Origin: Actinopolyspora biskrensis
GTDB lineage: Bacteria > Actinomycetota > Actinomycetes > Mycobacteriales > Pseudonocardiaceae
Direction: 5' to 3'
Assembly: GCF_013408175.1 (NCBI RefSeq)
Contig: NZ_JACBYW010000005.1
Span: 429,065 to 493,064, forward strand
Length of the DNA: 64,000 nt
Within the stretch, counting starts at the first letter, position 1. Every line of letters starts with the position of its first letter. The notes under the pieces are model-generated. The model had not been told where the DNA came from. It did no database searches and saw nothing but the letters and a program-made list of their open reading frames with translations. The position numbers were made by a program, and so were the translations under genes. This document shows, piece after piece, positions 35,737 to 43,597 of the stretch.

Positions 35737-36639
35737 TCAGAGGGTCCGCAACGCCTCCTGCGCGGCCGTGACGGCCCGTGCGGCGAAGCCTCTGCCGAAG
35801 AGCACGCCGTGCACCAGCAGCGGGAACAGCTGGTGCAGCCCCACGCGCGAGCGCCACCCCTCGGCGAGGGGCGCCTCGCCCTCGTAGGCGTCGAGCACGG
35901 TGTCCAGCTGTGGGCAACCGAACAGCCGCAGCATGGCCAGATCCGTTTCGCGGTGCCCTCCGTGGGCGGCCGGATCGATCGTCCACACCCGCGTGCCACC
36001 GTCTCGCGGGTCGCTTCCCCAGTGCACGTTTCCGCTCCACAGGTCCCCGTGGAGCCGGGAAGGGGGTTCGTCGGCCCCGGGAAGGTCGTCGAGCCGCTCG
36101 CAGACCTCCGTGATCGTCCCGGACTCGGACGGGCGCAGCGTCCCGGAGTCCACCAGGCTGCGCACGTACGGCTCGACTCGGAGGGAGCGGTAGAACTCCG
36201 GCCAGTCGTGGCTCGCCTCGTTGCGCATCGGAGCGAGGCCGATCCACGCGTCCCGAGGTCCTCCCGGAGGAGGGCAGCCGTGTGCCTCGGCGCCGGAGGA
36301 GTGCAACCGGGCGAGCTCGCGACCGAAGTCGGCGGCCGCCTCGCGGGTCGGGGCGGCCGATTCGACGTGTTCGGTGATCAACCACCGCTCGTCGGCTCCG
36401 TGCACCAGCGGGACCCGTACCGTGCGGGACTCGGCCAACCAGCGCAGCGAGGCCGCCTCGGCGTCCAGCGCCCTCGGCATGTTCTCGGGAGCGGCCTTGG
36501 CGAAGACGTTCTCGCCGTTGTCGAGGGTGACCTCGTAGGCGGCCGAGGCGTCCCCACCACCCAGTGGTCGCACCGTTTCCGGGCGGGCACCGGTGAATCC
36601 CGCTACCGCTTCCGCCAGTCCCTCGGGTACGCGCTTCAA
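35737..36639 (-). CDS. fructosamine kinase family protein
   Basis: Phosphotransferase of 300 residues of the fructosamine-3-kinase family, which phosphorylates ketoamines or ribulosamines on glycated proteins and marks them for deglycation. Kinase features: PLGGGDASAAYEV near residue 25 (nucleotide loop), FAKAAP Lys, the catalytic LHGDLWSGNVHW and the metal-binding IDPAAHGGHRETDLAM. The start is TTG 36639, which follows GGGAGGTG by 4 nt, a strong site. The low-molecular-weight phosphatase gene lies 148 nt upstream on the same strand. Confidence 0.9.
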   Translation of the reverse strand: MKRVPEGLAEAVAGFTGARPETVRPLGGGDASAAYEVTLDNGENVFAKAAPENMPRALDAEAASLRWLAESRTVRVPLVHGADERWLITEHVESAAPTREAAADFGRELARLHSSGAEAHGCPPPGGPRDAWIGLAPMRNEASHDWPEFYRSLRVEPYVRSLVDSGTLRPSESGTITEVCERLDDLPGADEPPSRLHGDLWSGNVHWGSDPRDGGTRVWTIDPAAHGGHRETDLAMLRLFGCPQLDTVLDAYEGEAPLAEGWRSRVGLHQLFPLLVHGVLFGRGFAARAVTAAQEALRTL

Positions 36640-36787
36640 CGCTCACCTCCCGGCAGTGCCGTGCTCGTCGTTCGGTGCTTCGCTGACATCGTGCCCGGAG
36701 CCGTGCCCTCGCGGGCGAGAGGGCCACGCCTGTCCCGAGCGATGTTTCCCGGACCGGGTTGACGGTTGAGCCCGGGTGTGCGGCGGA

Positions 36788-37312
36788 TCAGGTGGTGATC
36801 CCGGAGGAATCCGGGGAGCGGCGCTCGCCCAGGTGCGTCCGCAGCCAGTCCAGCACGCCGGGAACGGAGGCCTCGATCATCTCCATGACCCTGTCGAAAC
36901 CGCGTTCCCCGCCGAAGTAGGGGTCCGGGACCTCGGCCCACTCGTCGGCCTTCGGGTCGAAGGAACGCAGCAGTCGGACCCGGTTCGGATCGGCGACGGC
37001 GTCGCGGACCACGCGCAGGTGACCGGCGTCCATGGCGAGCAGCAGATCGGCGCTCAGATGGTGCTCGTCGAGCTGGGCGGCGGTGTGCTCGGTCGGGTAT
37101 CCGTGGTCGGCGAGCACGGCGCCGGTGCGCGGATCGGCCGACTCGCCGACGTGCCACGGTCCGGTCCCCGCGCTGGAGACCTCCACCCGGTCCGACAGAC
37201 CCGCGCTCCGCAGGTGCTCGCCGAACACGAGCGCGGCCATCGGTGAGCGGCAGATGTTGCCGGTGCACACGAACGACACGTGGAAGGGCTTCGTGGTGGA
37301 GTCGAATGTCAC
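36788..37312 (-). CDS. low-molecular-weight protein-tyrosine phosphatase
   Basis: Enzyme of 174 residues related to PtpA (Rv2234). The P-loop CTGNICRSP starts near residue 16, with Cys16 the nucleophile and Arg22 binding phosphate; the general acid Asp lies in VPDPYFGG. GTG 37312 is chosen for length and for GGAG about 6 nt upstream; the longer frame to 37405 overlaps the divergent promoter region. A PtkA-like partner kinase gene is not present. It may be cotranscribed with the fructosamine kinase gene. Confidence 0.9.
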   Translation of the reverse strand: MTFDSTTKPFHVSFVCTGNICRSPMAALVFGEHLRSAGLSDRVEVSSAGTGPWHVGESADPRTGAVLADHGYPTEHTAAQLDEHHLSADLLLAMDAGHLRVVRDAVADPNRVRLLRSFDPKADEWAEVPDPYFGGERGFDRVMEMIEASVPGVLDWLRTHLGERRSPDSSGITT

Positions 37313-37418
37313 GTGCTCCAGTGTCCCGTTCCGCGGCGGACCGGAAAGCGCGGGTCCCACCGTGTTCCGGCCGGTCCCCCGGCCACCCGTGTGTGTCCGG
37401 AGCACGGTCGCGGACGGC

Positions 37419-37424
37419 TAGACT
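37419..37424 (+). promoter_or_regulatory. -10 element for a leaderless cobC-like transcript
   Basis: TAGACT ends 7 nt before the ATG at 37432. This spacing puts the transcription start at or beside the start codon, as in leaderless actinobacterial mRNAs. The gene has no convincing Shine-Dalgarno sequence, which fits. Confidence 0.5.
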
Positions 37425-37431
37425 GCCGGGG

Positions 37432-38526
37432 ATGACTAGCCGGGACGACCGAGACGTGCTGCGCCACCACGGTGACGTGGACGCCGTCTCCGGTCTGCTC
37501 GATTTCGCCGTCAACGTCAGGCTGCGCAGGCCCCCCGACTGGTTGCACAAGCGTCTGGTCGCGGCGCTGGACCGCCTCGGCAGCTATCCGACCGCCGAGG
37601 ACGATCTGGCCGCGCGCCGAGCGGCCGCCGAACGGCACGGACGTACCGAGGACGAGGTCCTGCCACTGGCCGGAGTCGCCGAGGGGTTCGCGCTGCTGCC
37701 CGCGCTGCGGCCCCGCTCGGCGGCTCTGATCCATCCCTCCTTCACCGAGCCCGAGCTCGCGTTGCGCAACGCGGGGGTCGAGGTGACCAGGGTTCCGCTG
37801 GACCCTGCCGACGGGTATCGACTCCGTCCCGAAGCGGTTCCCGAGGAAGCCGATCTCGTGGTCCTGGGAAACCCCACCAACCCGACCTCGGTGCTGCATT
37901 CCGCGGAGACGATCCGCTCCCTGGCCCGTCCCGGACGGGTGCTCGTGGTCGACGAGGCGTTCGCCGACGCGGTGCCGGGGGAGCGGGAATCGCTGGCCGC
38001 GGAACGAGTTCCGGGGCTGCTCGTGCTGCGCTCCCTGACCAAGATGTGGGGGCTTCCCGGGCTGCGGGCCGGTTACGCGTTGGGGTCGCCGGACCTGCTG
38101 GGCCGACTCACCCTGCTTCGTCCGCACTGGCCCGTGGGTACGCTGGGGCTGGAAGCCCTGATCGGGTGCTGTGCCTCCGAGGCGCTGCTGGAGTCCGAAC
38201 AGGCAGCCGAGGAGATCGCCGGCCACCGCGACGAGCTGATCACGGCCCTCGAGACGGTCTCCGGGGTGGAGGTGCTCCGCCCGGCGGCGGCCCCCTTCCT
38301 GCTGCTGCGGGTCCCCGGGGGAGAACGGGTGCGTGAGCTGCTGCGTGAACGGGGCATAGCCGTCCGGCGGGCCGACACCTTTCCCGGACTCGACGGGCGG
38401 CACCTTCGCGTGGCGGTCCGGCAGCCGGAGGACAACGCCGAGTTGGTCGCCGCCCTGCGGGGGATTCTCGGTTCTCGGGGGGCGACCGCAAGTGCAGCGA
38501 CGACACGGGAAGCGAATACGGGATGA
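37432..38526 (+). CDS. PLP-dependent aminotransferase, CobC/HisC-like (Rv2231c type)
   Basis: Class I/II aminotransferase of 364 residues, resembling L-threonine-phosphate decarboxylase CobC and histidinol-phosphate aminotransferases. PLP-site features are LGNPTNPTSVLH, VVDEAFADAVPGE and the Schiff-base Lys near residue 204 in LRSLTKMWGLPGLRAGY. It is annotated as cobC in mycobacteria, where a B12 role is assumed. The stop overlaps the Nif3 gene start (ATGA). The true substrate is uncertain. Confidence 0.88.
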   Translation: MTSRDDRDVLRHHGDVDAVSGLLDFAVNVRLRRPPDWLHKRLVAALDRLGSYPTAEDDLAARRAAAERHGRTEDEVLPLAGVAEGFALLPALRPRSAALIHPSFTEPELALRNAGVEVTRVPLDPADGYRLRPEAVPEEADLVVLGNPTNPTSVLHSAETIRSLARPGRVLVVDEAFADAVPGERESLAAERVPGLLVLRSLTKMWGLPGLRAGYALGSPDLLGRLTLLRPHWPVGTLGLEALIGCCASEALLESEQAAEEIAGHRDELITALETVSGVEVLRPAAAPFLLLRVPGGERVRELLRERGIAVRRADTFPGLDGRHLRVAVRQPEDNAELVAALRGILGSRGATASAATTREANTG

Positions 38527-39386
38527 CCGCACGGATCGAGGACGTCGTTGGCGCGTTGGAGGCCTCGTACCCGCCGGGGCGGGCCGAGTCGTGGGACGCG
38601 GTCGGCCTGGTGTGCGGTGATCCGGCCGCCGAGGTGCGGCGGGTCGCGTTCTGCGTCGACCCCGTGGAGGAGACGGTCGAGGAGGCCCTCGACTTCGGGG
38701 CCCAGCTGCTCGTGGCGCACCACCCGCTGCTGTTGAGCGGCGTGCACGGTGTGCCCGCCGACGACCACAAGGGCAGGCTCGTGCACCGGATGATCCGTTC
38801 CGGTCTCGGGCTGTACTGCGCGCACACCAACGCGGACACCGCCAACCCCGGGGTCTCCGACGCCCTCGCGGCCGCGCTCGGAATCACCGTCACGGGGCCG
38901 TTGTGCCCGCACCGGGAGGGGGCCGACACCGGTCTGGGCCGGATCGGCGCGCTCGCCGAGCCCGAGCCGTTCGAGCGGTTCGTGCGGCGTGTCGCCGAAC
39001 GACTGCCCGGCACGGCATGGGGAGTCCGGGGAGCGGGTGACCCCCGACGTCCGATCGAGCGCGTGGCCGTGTGCGGTGGTTCGGGTGACTCCAATCTGGA
39101 CACGGCCGCCGCGGCCGGAGTGGACGCCTACGTCACGGCGGATCTGCGGCACCATCCCGCTGCCGAGCACCTGGCGCGCCGGGAGGTGCCGGGGAATCGG
39201 GTCCCCAATCTCGTCGACGTGGCCCACTGGGCGAGTGAATGGCCGTGGTGCCGCCAGGCGGCCGATATCGTCACGAGTGCACTGCCCGACAGTGTCGAAG
39301 TGCTCGTCTCCGCACGCCGCACCGACCCGTGGACGGTGCACGCGCACGGCACCGCCACCACCGAAACTGGGAGGATGCCCGAGTGA
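38523..39386 (+). CDS. Nif3/DUF34 family metal-binding protein
   Basis: Protein of 287 residues of the widespread Nif3-like dinuclear metal family ('GTP cyclohydrolase 1 type 2 homologue'). Metal ligands are visible in LLVAHHPLLLSGV (residues 61-73), CAHTNADTANPGVSDALA (about 100) and near the C-terminus in RHHPAAEH and VDVAHWASE. The cellular role is unsettled. It is coupled by 4-nt overlaps to the aminotransferase upstream and to the zinc-ribbon gene downstream, as in Rv2229c-Rv2231c. Confidence 0.92.
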   Translation: MTARIEDVVGALEASYPPGRAESWDAVGLVCGDPAAEVRRVAFCVDPVEETVEEALDFGAQLLVAHHPLLLSGVHGVPADDHKGRLVHRMIRSGLGLYCAHTNADTANPGVSDALAAALGITVTGPLCPHREGADTGLGRIGALAEPEPFERFVRRVAERLPGTAWGVRGAGDPRRPIERVAVCGGSGDSNLDTAAAAGVDAYVTADLRHHPAAEHLARREVPGNRVPNLVDVAHWASEWPWCRQAADIVTSALPDSVEVLVSARRTDPWTVHAHGTATTETGRMPE

Positions 39387-40117
39387 AAGCCGATCCCGCA
39401 GCACAGCGCAAACTGCTCGAACTCGCCAAGGTCGACGCCGAGCTCAACCGGATCAACCACCGCAGGCGGACGCTTCCGGAACTGGAACGGATCGGGACCG
39501 CCGAGCGCGAGGTGCGGGAGAAGCGTGACGCCCTGGTCTCAGCGCAGACCTCGCTGGACGATCTGCAGCGCGAGGTCGATCGCCTGGAGAGCGAGGTGGA
39601 CCAGGTGCGCTCACGACAGCAGCGGGACCGCCAGATGATGGATTCCACGGGGTCCTCCAAGCAGCTCGAGGACCTCGAGCACGAGATGCAGTCGCTCAGC
39701 AGGCGGGAAGCCGAGCTGGAGGACGACATGCTGGAGGTCATGGAGCGCCGTGAGGCGCAGGAGACCGATGTCTCCCACGCGCGTGAAGCCGTGAACGCGG
39801 CGGAGTCGGAGCTCGCGGACGCCCAGCACAGCCGGGACGAGGCCGTCGCCGATCTGGACAGTGACGAGGCCAAGCGCTCCGCCGAGCGCGAGGCGCTGGT
39901 TTCGGGGCTGCCCGAGGACCTGTTGAACCTGTACGAGCGGATCAGGGCCCAGCGGGGAACGGGAGCCGGGTTCTTCCAGGGCAGCCGATGCGGAGCCTGC
40001 AGGCTCGAGGTGGACCGTGCCGCGCTCGCATCCATCCGGGAGGCGGCCGAGGACGAGGTGATCCGTTGCGAGGAGTGCGGCGCGATCATGGTGCGTACTA
40101 AGGAATCGGGGCTGTGA
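39383..40117 (+). CDS. coiled-coil zinc-ribbon protein (Rv2229c-like)
   Basis: Protein of 244 residues. Residues 10-180 are an almost unbroken, highly charged coiled coil. A C4 zinc ribbon follows: CGAC near 202 and CEEC near 231. The family (COG1579) is conserved in actinobacteria and elsewhere; a nucleic-acid or scaffold role is assumed but not shown. GTG 39383 overlaps the Nif3 stop, and its own stop overlaps the RNase H gene start, both as GTGA. Confidence 0.9.
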   Translation: MKADPAAQRKLLELAKVDAELNRINHRRRTLPELERIGTAEREVREKRDALVSAQTSLDDLQREVDRLESEVDQVRSRQQRDRQMMDSTGSSKQLEDLEHEMQSLSRREAELEDDMLEVMERREAQETDVSHAREAVNAAESELADAQHSRDEAVADLDSDEAKRSAEREALVSGLPEDLLNLYERIRAQRGTGAGFFQGSRCGACRLEVDRAALASIREAAEDEVIRCEECGAIMVRTKESGL

Positions 40118-41268
40118 GCACGCGAGTGATCATCGAGGCGGACGGTGGTTCGCGCGGGAACCCGGGGCCTGCCGGCTTCGGCGCCGTCGTGCGCGAGGCG
40201 GACGACGGGCGGGTGCTGGCCGAGCGTTCCGGTGGGCTCGGTCGGGCCACCAACAACTTCGCCGAGTACCGGGGGCTGATCGCCGGCCTGCGGGCGGCCA
40301 GGGAACTGGGGGCGAGCGAGGCCGAGATACGCTTGGACTCCAAGCTGGTCGTCGAGCAGATGTCCGGCAGGTGGAAGATCAAGCACCCGGATCTGCAGCC
40401 GCTGGCCCGCGAGGCCACTCAGCTCTTGTTCGGGTTCGTGTCCGCGAACTTCCGGTGGATCGCTCGGGAGTACAACAAGCACGCCGACAGGCTGGCCAAC
40501 GAGGCGATGGACGCGCAGGAGCGCGGTGACGAGCCCGATCCCGAGGCGGAGAGGGCCGTCAACGAGGAGCTCTTCCCGGCCGAATCCGCTTCCGGGCGGA
40601 GCGAACCGGCGGCGCGCAGCTGGACCGGAGCCGTCGGTACCCCCACGCGGCTGCTGTTGCTCCGGCACGGCCAGTCGGCGCTGTCGGTGGACAAGCGCTA
40701 TTCCGGCCGCGGGGACGTGGCTCTGACCGAGCTGGGGCAGCAGCAGGCCCACGCCGCGGCCAAGCGGCTGGTTTCGATGGAGGGCGTGGCCACTCCGGAG
40801 GGCTCGGCCGTGGTGCTGAGTTCGCCGCTGGCGCGTGCTCGCGGTACGGCCGAGGCGGTGGTCTCGGCCACGGGCGGGGAGCTCGTCGTGCACGAGGGCC
40901 TCGTCGAGACCGATTTCGGCTCCTGGGAGGGGCTGACCTTCACGGAGGCGTCCGAGCAGTACCCGGAGCTGCATCGCTCCTGGCTGGGGGACCCTTCCGT
41001 CGAACCCCCGGAGGGGGAGAGCCTGAACGCCGTGTTCGAACGGGTGCGGCGCACGCTGGACGAGATACTGCGCGATTACGCGGGCAGGACCGTCGTTCTC
41101 GTCACCCACGTGACCCCGATCAAGGCGGTGCTGCGTACGGCTCTCGCGGCGGGGCCGGAGCTTTTCTACCGGTTGCACCTGGATCTGGCCTCGCTGTCCG
41201 CGACCGAGTTCTACCCCGACGGCAACGCCTCGGTGCGGTTGGTCAACGACACCTCGTACCTGGGTTGA
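40114..41268 (+). CDS. bifunctional RNase H / histidine phosphatase
   Basis: Fusion protein of 384 residues like Rv2228c. Residues 1-140 form a type I RNase H domain (EADGGSRGNPGPAG with Asp10, NFAEYRGL, RLDSKLVVEQMSG, NKHADRLANEAM). After an acidic linker, a phosphoglycerate-mutase-like phosphatase begins (LLLLRHGQSALS, His at about 185; TDFGSWEGLTF and VTHVTPIKAVL with the second His). In mycobacteria this type acts on RNA/DNA hybrids and has alpha-ribazole phosphatase (CobC) activity, which would link it to the nearby cobalamin genes. GTG start overlaps the previous stop. Confidence 0.94.
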   Translation: MSTRVIIEADGGSRGNPGPAGFGAVVREADDGRVLAERSGGLGRATNNFAEYRGLIAGLRAARELGASEAEIRLDSKLVVEQMSGRWKIKHPDLQPLAREATQLLFGFVSANFRWIAREYNKHADRLANEAMDAQERGDEPDPEAERAVNEELFPAESASGRSEPAARSWTGAVGTPTRLLLLRHGQSALSVDKRYSGRGDVALTELGQQQAHAAAKRLVSMEGVATPEGSAVVLSSPLARARGTAEAVVSATGGELVVHEGLVETDFGSWEGLTFTEASEQYPELHRSWLGDPSVEPPEGESLNAVFERVRRTLDEILRDYAGRTVVLVTHVTPIKAVLRTALAAGPELFYRLHLDLASLSATEFYPDGNASVRLVNDTSYLG

Positions 41269-41410
41269 TCCCGCGGGGCCCCGGTCGCGGCGGCCGTGGT
41301 GCCGGAACCGCGAGGTCGCCGGCCGCGGGTCAGGGCGGTTCGGTGCCGGGTGCGCCCGTTTTCCGGGGACGGGAACGTGGGCGGCGCACCGCGTGCTCTA
41401 AGCTGGGGGA

Positions 41411-41813
41411 GCGGGCGAGTCGACCGGGCGGCCGCGGCGGATTCGTCCGCCGAGGAAAGTCCGGACTCCACAGGGCAGGGTGGTTGCTAACGGCAACCAG
41501 GGGTGACCCTCGGGAAAGTGCCACAGAAAGCAGACCGCCCGGCCGATTCGGCCGGGTAAGGGTGAAAGGGTGGTGTAAGAGACCACCAGCGTCCCCGGTG
41601 ACGGGGACGGCTCGGTAAACCCCACCCGGAGCAAGGTCAAGAGGACGCCTTCGGCGTCTGCGCAGGTGTTCGAGGGCGGCCCGTCCGATACCTGCGGGTA
41701 GACCGCTTGAGTCTGCCGGTGACGGCAGGCCCAGATGGATGGTCGCCACGCGGAAGGTTGCCGCGAGGTTCCCTTCCGCGAACAGGATCCGGCTTACAGG
41801 TCGGCTCGTCCGC
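41411..41813 (+). ncRNA. rnpB: RNase P RNA, bacterial type A
   Basis: Catalytic RNA of tRNA 5' processing. The terminal P1 helix pairs GCGGGCGAGTCGACC (41411-41425) with GGTCGGCTCGTCCGC (41799-41813). Universally conserved stretches are present: GAGGAAAGTCCGGACTCC near 41453, AGGGTGAAAGGGTG near 41560, GGTAAACCCCACC near 41615, and AGATGGATGGTCGCC with AACAGGATCCGGCTTACAG at the 3' end. Ends are estimated from P1 and may be off by a few bases. Confidence 0.96.
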
Positions 41814-41820
41814 TTCCCGC

Positions 41821-41851
41821 CTCCTCGCGCTCCGCGCCGACGCGCGAGGAG
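41821..41851 (+). terminator. rnpB terminator
   Basis: CTCCTCGCGC (41821-41830) pairs perfectly with GCGCGAGGAG (41842-41851), starting 8 nt after the RNA end; CTTCTTC follows. Confidence 0.7.
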
Positions 41852-42598
41852 CTTCTTCGAAAGTGCCACGCCAGGACGGACCGGACCGCCGGCGCGTGAG
41901 AAGCGAAGCTTTTTTCACTCAATTGCCTGATCGTGCTCCGCTCGGTGGGCGTGTCAATCTGTTCGATCGGCGGTGCTTCGTCGCCGCGGTCGGCGGAGGC
42001 GTCGTGCCGAGCCGGTTTCCTCGTGGTCGGCGGAGGCGTCGTGCCGAGCCGGTTTCCTCGTGGTCGGCGGTGCGTCCCGCGGAGCGTGCAACGGCGAACG
42101 ACGAGGACGCGGTCGGGCCGCTGCTCACCGATGTCGCGTCCGCTGCGGAACCGGTTCTCGAAGCCGTGACCGGTGTGTTCGCCCGGGTGCGTGAACGGAG
42201 TTCTCGATCATGGGAAGGTTTCACGAAAGTGTGATACCGGATCGGGCATCATGGATGATGAAGGACACGTGTCGACGGATGTCGAGCGAACCGTGACGAG
42301 TCGTGAAAGGACGGTCCTCGGTTGGTGAATCGGACGGCCCGGCTCAACTCGACCCTCCGGACACACCGGACGGCCTCGGCGGAGTCGCTCTTACTGCGGA
42401 GGACCCGGAGAGCGGCTACTCCGCACGAGTGTTCCGCACCGTCGACAGGCATGCTGTGGGTGTGACACGTTCCGCGCCACACCCGGTGGACGCTACCACT
42501 ACCGCAGCTGGACGTGTCATGTTCTACACGACATCGTGTGCCGGGCTACCCGGCCAGCCGAGTAAAGCCGACACCCGCTCGTACACAGAGGTAATCCA
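41852..42598. other. 747-bp region without a confident gene, before the secretion locus
   Basis: Short frames exist on both strands but none has good start signals. On the plus strand a natural-looking C-terminal stretch (ERATANDEDAVGPLLTDVASA up to EGFTKV, stop at 42234) can be read, but its 5' part is broken by the 37-bp tandem duplication at 41988-42070. A second frame (42303-42602) ends in an ATGA overlap with the next gene but has no recognisable content. The promoter of the secretion operon should lie here. Confidence 0.4.
41988..42070 (+). repeat. 37-bp tandem duplication, 2.2 copies
   Basis: Two identical 37-bp units start at 41988 and 42025 (each beginning GGTCGGCGGAGGCGTCGTGC), followed by 9 bases of a third. 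The period is not a multiple of three. Removing two units restores a continuous frame from about 41933 to 42234. Confidence 0.8.
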
Positions 42599-42919
42599 AT
42601 GACCGCCGTGCCACAGCAAGCACTCGAACAACTGGGTGCGTTCGCGGGAACGCAACCACTGGTCGCAGTGCTGGCCCAGACCAACCTGGACACCGAGGGC
42701 ATCCGGGGGTGGATCCTGAACAACCTGCTTCCGCTGCTGCTGCTGACAGTGGCTTTGCTGCTGCTGTGGCTGGGCGGAGGCAAAGGGGACAACGCGGGAG
42801 TGATGCGCCGCGTGGGCGGCGTCTTCGTGGCCCTGGCCGTGATAGGCCTCGCCGTCAGCGGTACCGGTGTGGACATCGGAACCTTCATAGCCGGCCTGTT
42901 CAGCACCAGCAGCGGGTGA
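42599..42919 (+). CDS. small two-helix membrane protein of a T4SS-like locus (VirB2-like position)
   Basis: Protein of 106 residues with two hydrophobic helices (about 43-60, LLPLLLLTVALLLLWLG, and 73-95, VFVALAVIGLAVSGTGVDI), the layout of VirB2-type pilins or other small T4SS channel proteins. No cleavage motif is certain. ATG 42599 follows AGAGGTAA by 5 nt. First gene of the run of secretion genes. The VirB2 comparison rests on size, topology and position only. Confidence 0.6.
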   Translation: MTAVPQQALEQLGAFAGTQPLVAVLAQTNLDTEGIRGWILNNLLPLLLLTVALLLLWLGGGKGDNAGVMRRVGGVFVALAVIGLAVSGTGVDIGTFIAGLFSTSSG

Positions 42920-42955
42920 CAACCGGCGCGCGGTCGATGGGCAGGTGGCAAGGAT

Positions 42956-43597
42956 ATGCAGGTACGTACCGACGACGAGGTCTACCGTGTGGACGCGGTA
43001 TGGCTCGGTCCGCCGAAGGCGACGTTTCCCTGGCGCGCGCGTTACGTCGCGTGGGGCGTGGGCATTCTGGTGTTCCTGCTGGTGCTCGCGGCCGAACGCA
43101 GGATGAACATCGGTTTCGGATTCTTCTCCACGGCTTGGGCACTGGTCATCACGATCGCGCTTACACGTCTGATCTGTTCCCGAATAAGCCACGAACGACC
43201 GCTGAGCGCGGTGCTCGTCATGTGGTTGCGTGAACTCACGGCTCCCCGCAGGGCGGCGTCCGGGAGAGGAGGCGCGGCCAGTGCCGCGAAACTCAGGGTG
43301 AGAGCACAACGTCCGCGTCCCAAGCAGTCCAAGCGCTCCGCGCGGAAGCGCCCCCCTTCTCCCGGCGCGCAGACACAGCCCGACAGGACGGGCGGGCCCG
43401 GACGGGCGCAGGCCCGTTCCGGGCGTCCGTCCCCCGAGCGGGCGGGGCGTTCCGGCGACCCGCCGCCCCAGGGGCGGGAACCCGCTCCGGCACGACGCAG
43501 GCAGCGCTCCGGAGCCTCCGCGGGACGGAACAGGAATTCCAACAGACGTGTGCACAGCAAGGAGGTTCGCGGTGTTCGGTCGCGGACGAGGTCGTGA
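42956..43597 (+). CDS. T4SS-like membrane protein (PrgI/VirB3/TcpE-like) with basic tail
   Basis: Protein of 213 residues. Residues 1-30 are polar, two membrane helices follow (about 32-46 and 57-72), and a conserved-looking segment comes next (RLICSRISHERPLSAVLVMW). The last 110 residues are strongly basic, Pro/Arg/Ser-rich and disordered, so probably cytoplasmic and perhaps nucleic-acid binding. Small two-helix proteins in this position precede VirB4 in T4SS loci. Its 3' end overlaps the ATPase gene by 26 nt. Confidence 0.6.
   Translation: MQVRTDDEVYRVDAVWLGPPKATFPWRARYVAWGVGILVFLLVLAAERRMNIGFGFFSTAWALVITIALTRLICSRISHERPLSAVLVMWLRELTAPRRAASGRGGAASAAKLRVRAQRPRPKQSKRSARKRPPSPGAQTQPDRTGGPGRAQARSGRPSPERAGRSGDPPPQGREPAPARRRQRSGASAGRNRNSNRRVHSKEVRGVRSRTRS

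Noticed and set aside
41707..42234. 175-residue plus-strand frame running from rnpB across the tandem repeat
   Set aside because: Its first third lies inside the RNase P RNA and its centre is the out-of-frame duplication. Only the last 50 residues look natural.
42303..42602. 99-residue frame ending in ATGA overlap with the first secretion gene
   Set aside because: The overlap is attractive, but there is no ribosome binding site at the GTG and no protein-like pattern. It is left as part of the region description.
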